Below are positions 5,603-8,369 of a stretch of DNA of 8,369 bases, in pieces. The DNA is from Solirubrobacteraceae bacterium (GTDB taxonomy: Bacteria; Actinomycetota; Thermoleophilia; Solirubrobacterales; Solirubrobacteraceae). Where the stretch lies: contig JAICUS010000246.1 in NCBI GenBank assembly GCA_025935735.1, positions 1 to 8,369 on the forward strand, written 5' to 3'. Every line of letters starts with the position of its first letter. Positions within the stretch are counted from its first letter, which is position 1. The position numbers were made by a program, and so were the translations under genes. The notes beneath the pieces were generated by a model. The model did no database searches. It had not been told where the DNA came from and saw nothing but the letters and a program-made list of their open reading frames with translations.

Positions 5603-6877
5603 CTACCGCCGCAGCTTGAGCCGGCGCACCTCCGCGAGCTTGCCTCCAACCGTCAACTTGAGGGTGAGGGTACGTCCGGAGACGTGCCGGACGCGTGAGA
5701 GCCGCAGCGTGACGCGCGCGGCGCCCTTCCCGCGGCCCGTCGCCCGCGCCAGGACGTGCTTGCCGCGCAGCAGCTTGGCGCCGATCCGCGCGCCCGCCGG
5801 CGCGGTCACGCGGATCGCGAGGCCGCGCCGCAGCGCCTTGGCGGTCACGTGGCCCACCTGCAGCGTCACGGCGACGGCGCGGGGAGCCGGTGCCGGCGAC
5901 GGCGCAGGCGTGGGAGCCGGCACCGGCGCCGGCGGCGGCGTGTAGGCGGCCGCGGGCGGGTCGGCGGGGCCCCAGTCGGGCTCTGAGCCGGTCGGCGTCA
6001 GCACCGACGAGCCGGAGATCGTGCACAGGTCGGCGCCGAACGCGCTGAAGCGGGCGACCTCGATCCCCGCGGAGCTGTGGAACGCGACCCCGGTCCCGTC
6101 GGGCGACCACGACGGGTCGGCGTACTGGGGGTCGCCGTCGGTCGTGCTGCAGGCCGCGTCCGGGTAGGCCGGCGGCGTCTCGGTCTTCACGTCGCCCTTG
6201 ACCGCGAAGAACGCCAGCTTCTTGTCCGCGCCGTAGTCGTAGGTGACCGCCAGCCGCCGGCCGTCGCGGGTCACCTCGCCGTCGCCCATGTCGAAGTTCG
6301 GCGTCATCCACGGCTTCTGCGAGTAGTCGCCGGGGCCGAGGTCGTCGATCGACACCTGGCTGCCGTAGCCGCCGAACACGAGCGTGCGGGAGTTCGTCAC
6401 CCACTCGGGGTCCGAGACGCCGAACTGGTTGCCGTAGGTCTCGACGGGCGTCTCACCCCTCGCCGACGTGTAGAAGGTCGAGCGCTGGATCGTGCCGCAG
6501 CTGGAGGCCGGCGGGCAGGACGCGGCCACGTAGGCGTAGGCGATCTTCGTGCCGTCGGGCGAGAAGGACAGCTCGACGGGCCGGGGCGCGAACGTCCCGC
6601 CGTCGCCGGAGCGCGCGTCGGGCGTGGCGATCGTGCGCAGCGGGCGGCCGTCGCGGGCCAGGACGGCGATCGGGCCGGTGCCCTGCACGGCGGCGACCGT
6701 GCCGTCGTCGGCCTGCGTCGGCGAGTGCCAGTCGCCGCCGGTGGTCAGCTGCACCTTGGCGGTGCCGTTCGGGCGGGCGGACCAGACGTTGCCCTGGTCG
6801 ATGTAGACGATGGAATCGGCCTGCGCCGCGGCGGGCGCCGCGAGCAACAGCAGGCCGGCGATCAGGAGGGCTTTCAT
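5603..6877 (-). CDS. Secreted PD40/TolB-like beta-propeller protein with Pro/Ala hinge and basic C-terminal domain
   Basis: Predicted exported protein, 424 aa. Residues 1-20 form a Sec signal peptide (Lys2, hydrophobic core, AQA then Asp21). Residues 21 to about 303 hold WD40-like/PD40 propeller blades seen as LSFSPDGTKIAY (103-114), SDPEWVTNSRTLVF (155-168), GEVTRDGRRLAV (200-211) and DPSWSPDGTGVAF (254-266), with four Cys (121, 127, 243, 285) that could pair outside the cell. A Pro/Ala-rich hinge (about 304-332) joins a basic beta-rich C-terminal domain of about 90 residues ending RRLKLRR. Role unknown; such propellers usually serve protein or glycan binding, and the basic end could contact the cell envelope. 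No enzyme motif was seen. I chose ATG 6877 for the clean signal peptide; the upstream ATG at 6901 would add eight mostly basic residues. Neither start has a ribosome site. Lies between ilvA and the M24 gene. Confidence 0.82.
   Translation of the reverse strand: MKALLIAGLLLLAAPAAAQADSIVYIDQGNVWSARPNGTAKVQLTTGGDWHSPTQADDGTVAAVQGTGPIAVLARDGRPLRTIATPDARSGDGGTFAPRPVELSFSPDGTKIAYAYVAASCPPASSCGTIQRSTFYTSARGETPVETYGNQFGVSDPEWVTNSRTLVFGGYGSQVSIDDLGPGDYSQKPWMTPNFDMGDGEVTRDGRRLAVTYDYGADKKLAFFAVKGDVKTETPPAYPDAACSTTDGDPQYADPSWSPDGTGVAFHSSAGIEVARFSAFGADLCTISGSSVLTPTGSEPDWGPADPPAAAYTPPPAPVPAPTPAPSPAPAPRAVAVTLQVGHVTAKALRRGLAIRVTAPAGARIGAKLLRGKHVLARATGRGKGAARVTLRLSRVRHVSGRTLTLKLTVGGKLAEVRRLKLRR
5882..5928. 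repeat. Imperfect direct repeat encoding the Pro/Ala hinge
   Basis: Two 17-bp copies, GGGAGCCGGTGCCGGCG (5882-5898) and GGGAGCCGGCACCGGCG (5912-5928), differ at two bases and are offset by 30 bp, i.e. ten codons. They encode part of the Pro-Ala hinge of the PD40 protein. Each copy contains GCCGG/CCGGC palindromic steps. The repeat is best explained by low-complexity coding sequence that can expand or contract in-frame. Confidence 0.6.
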
Positions 6878-6919
6878 GCGGCAACGGTCGCGGGCGCGCA
6901 TTGCCCGGCGGTTGCCGCA
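6877..6919 (-). promoter_or_regulatory. Nested stem-loop spanning the ilvA-PD40 junction and both possible PD40 start codons
   Basis: The outer stem is TGCGGCAAC (6877-6885) with GTTGCCGCA (6911-6919), nine perfect pairs. The inner stem is CGGGC (6891-6895) with GCCCG (6903-6907), five pairs closing a 7-nt loop. On the transcribed minus strand, the loop contains the upstream ATG (6901-6899) and the A of the downstream ATG (6877) is the last base of the outer stem. There is no run of T on either side, so it does not look like a simple intrinsic terminator. It could slow or gate PD40 translation, or protect the upstream ridA-ilvA message; function is inference. Confidence 0.5.
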
Positions 6920-6925
6920 GCCTTG

Positions 6926-8152
6926 TCAGACGATGACCTGCGCGGTGTAGCCCTTGGCGCGCAGGTCGGCCAGCACCTGCTCGGCGTGGTCGTGGCCGCG
7001 GGTCTCCAGCACGAGCTCGACCGCGGTCTCGCGCACGTGGAGGTCGATCCCCTCGCGCATGTGCGAGACGTCGACGATGTTCGCGCCGGTCTCGGCCACA
7101 GAGGAGAGCATCTGCACGAGCGCGCCCGGCCGGTCGGCGATCCGGGTGAGCATCACCAGCCGGCGGCCCATCCCGCTCTCGTGGCGGCGGGCGATCGCGG
7201 CGAGCAGGCCCGCGTCCACGTTCCCGCCGCTCAGCACGGCCACGGTGACGCCGCTGCGGGGCATCCCGGCCTTGCCGCCCAGGAGCGCGGCCACGCCCAC
7301 CGCGCCGGCGCCCTCGACCACGAGCTTGCAGCGCTCCATCAGCAGCGACATCGCCTCGGCGATCTCGTCCTCGCTCACCAGCACCATGTCGTCGGCCAGG
7401 CGCTGGAGCAGCTGGAGCGTGAGCCCGCCGGGGCGCTTGACCGCGATGCCGTCGGCGATGGTGAGCGCGGAGTCGGCCTCGACGGGCTCGCCCCGGCGCA
7501 GCGACTCCGGGTAGGGCGCGCAGGCCGCGGCCTGGACGCCCACGATCCGCACGTCGGGCCGCGCCGCCTTGATGGCGACGGCGATCCCGGCGCACAGCCC
7601 TCCCCCGCCGACCGGGACGACGACCTCGGCCAGGTCCGGGACATCCTCGAGCAGCTCGAGCCCGAGCGTGCCCTGGCCGGCCACGATGGCCGGGTCGTCG
7701 AACGGATGGACGAAGGCGAGCCCGCCGGTGTCGGCCCGCTCCTGCGCGGCGACGAGGCACTCGTGCACGGACGCGCCGCCGATGTGGACGGTCGCCCCCT
7801 GGCCGCGGGCGGCCTCGACCTTGGCCATCGGGGCGTCGTCGGGCACGAACACCTCGCAGGGGACGCCTCTGATGGCCGCCGCCGCGGCGAGCGCCTGCGC
7901 GTGGTTGCCGGCGGACGCCGCCACGACGCCCTTCGCGCAGCCCTGCTCGCCCAGCGCCTCCAGCTTCGCCGCGACGCCGCGGACCTTGAAGGAGCCCGTG
8001 CGCTGCAGGTTCTCCGCCTTGAGCACGACGGTCCCGCCGGCGCGCTCGGAGAACGTGCGCGTGGAGAGGATCGGCGTACGGCGCGCGACCGTCCCGACCG
8101 CCTCCCGGACGGCCCTTATGTCCGCGTCGGTGACGGTCGCGGTGGCGGGCAT
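6926..8152 (-). CDS. ilvA: Threonine ammonia-lyase (threonine dehydratase) with C-terminal ACT domain
   Basis: PLP enzyme (408 aa) that deaminates threonine to 2-oxobutanoate and ammonia, the entry step to isoleucine; it may also act on serine. The catalytic domain (about 1-320) shows the PLP lysine Lys56 in GSFKVRG, SAGNHAQ at 80-86, the phosphate-binding loop GGGGL at 182-186 and SGGNVD at 308-313. Residues about 330-408 form one ACT-type domain (RLVMLTRIADRPGALVQML, then GANIVDVSHMR). This is the medium-length, single-ACT form, shorter than the E. coli IlvA of about 514 aa with two regulatory repeats. The ACT domain implies control by an amino acid, whose identity cannot be read here. ATG 8152-8150 overlaps the ridA stop by 1 nt (TGATG), so translation is probably coupled to ridA. 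Catabolic (TdcB-like) use remains possible. Confidence 0.93.
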   Translation of the reverse strand: MPATATVTDADIRAVREAVGTVARRTPILSTRTFSERAGGTVVLKAENLQRTGSFKVRGVAAKLEALGEQGCAKGVVAASAGNHAQALAAAAAIRGVPCEVFVPDDAPMAKVEAARGQGATVHIGGASVHECLVAAQERADTGGLAFVHPFDDPAIVAGQGTLGLELLEDVPDLAEVVVPVGGGGLCAGIAVAIKAARPDVRIVGVQAAACAPYPESLRRGEPVEADSALTIADGIAVKRPGGLTLQLLQRLADDMVLVSEDEIAEAMSLLMERCKLVVEGAGAVGVAALLGGKAGMPRSGVTVAVLSGGNVDAGLLAAIARRHESGMGRRLVMLTRIADRPGALVQMLSSVAETGANIVDVSHMREGIDLHVRETAVELVLETRGHDHAEQVLADLRAKGYTAQVIV

Positions 8153-8369
8153 CAGCCGGTCACGAGGATGGCATCCATCTCCACCTCGGCGCCCATCGGC
8201 AGCGCGGCCACGCCGATCGTGGTCCGGGCCGGCGGATCGTTCTCGAAGTAGCTCTCGTACGCCTCGTTCATCTCCTTGAACTGGGAGATGTCGACGCAGT
8301 AGACGGCGATGCGCACCGCCTGGTCGAGGCTGGCTCCCGCCGCCTCGGCCACGAGCTTGAGGTTGTCCA
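8152..8369 (-). CDS. ridA: RidA family enamine/imine deaminase, 5' end cut by window edge
   Basis: Only the last 71 residues plus a partial codon are present; the frame is open to the right edge, and the GTG at 8352 is internal, since DNLKL precedes it in the same frame and fits the family helix. Full RidA proteins are about 125-130 aa. RidA hydrolyses the reactive 2-aminoacrylate/2-aminocrotonate released by PLP enzymes such as threonine dehydratase. The visible part contains the family helix (NLKLVAEAAGASLDQAVR), the strand VYCVDISQFKEMNEAYESYF, and PPARTTIGVAALP, whose Arg is the substrate-carboxylate residue of the family. The end reads VEMDAILV where many members have VEIEAIA, an Asp for Glu change near the active site. 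The 1-nt overlap with ilvA directly links producer and detoxifier of the intermediate. Confidence 0.9.
   Translation of the reverse strand, partial: DNLKLVAEAAGASLDQAVRIAVYCVDISQFKEMNEAYESYFENDPPARTTIGVAALPMGAEVEMDAILVTG

Noticed and set aside
5882..5940. Possible minisatellite or recombination site in the GC-rich repeat
   Set aside because: It is in-frame low-complexity Pro/Ala hinge coding sequence; only two imperfect copies are present and nothing mobile is nearby.
3876..6404. Minus-strand open frame of 842 codons spanning the CGNR, M24 and PD40 genes
   Set aside because: Very Arg-rich low-complexity translation crossing three recognised genes in another frame; a GC-composition shadow.
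6077..8251. Plus-strand open frame of 724 codons opposite PD40 and ilvA
   Set aside because: His/Arg/Ala/Gly-rich translation with no motif, exactly antisense to ilvA, whose catalytic residues are all intact on the other strand.

Overview
The window is very GC-rich and almost gap-free. It reads as ordinary chromosomal DNA of a high-GC actinobacterium. The ClpS/DUF2017 pair and the ClpS sequence itself are actinobacterial in style. The secreted propeller protein, with its Pro/Ala hinge and basic C-terminal beta domain, resembles architectures common in Solirubrobacterales/Thermoleophilia. That class assignment is inference. No rRNA, tRNA, transposase, CRISPR array or phage gene was seen, and no gene-free stretch exceeds about 50 bases.

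Layout: (1) 1-1110, plus strand: the 3' part of an NCS2-type nucleobase permease cut by the left edge. (2) 3850-1107, minus strand: a tightly packed five-gene operon read as azlC, azlD, coaA, clpS, DUF2017. The junctions are a 4-nt GTGA overlap, 12 nt, 10 nt and a 1-nt TGATG overlap. (3) 3851-3887: a short AT-richer divergent control region holding an imperfect palindrome. (4) 3888-4511, plus strand: an ABATE/CGNR zinc-finger putative regulator, divergent from azlC. (5) 8369-4508, minus strand: a second same-strand run of ridA (cut by the right edge), ilvA, a secreted PD40/TolB-like propeller protein and an M24 metallopeptidase.

Functional reading: AzlCD (branched-chain amino-acid export), IlvA (threonine deamination toward isoleucine) and RidA (clears the reactive enamine/imine made by IlvA) form a branched-chain amino-acid theme split over both minus-strand runs. 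CoaA starts CoA synthesis. ClpS delivers N-degron substrates to ClpAP/ClpCP-type proteases. The CGNR protein is the obvious candidate to control the azlC operon, because its start codon and the azlC control region share one 27-bp palindrome.

Most notable points: the CGNR-palindrome-azlCD/coaA/clpS/DUF2017 arrangement; both convergent gene junctions closing on the same 4-bp palindrome CTAG, so each pair of stop codons overlaps and no terminator fits between them; and a nested hairpin around the start of the PD40 gene.
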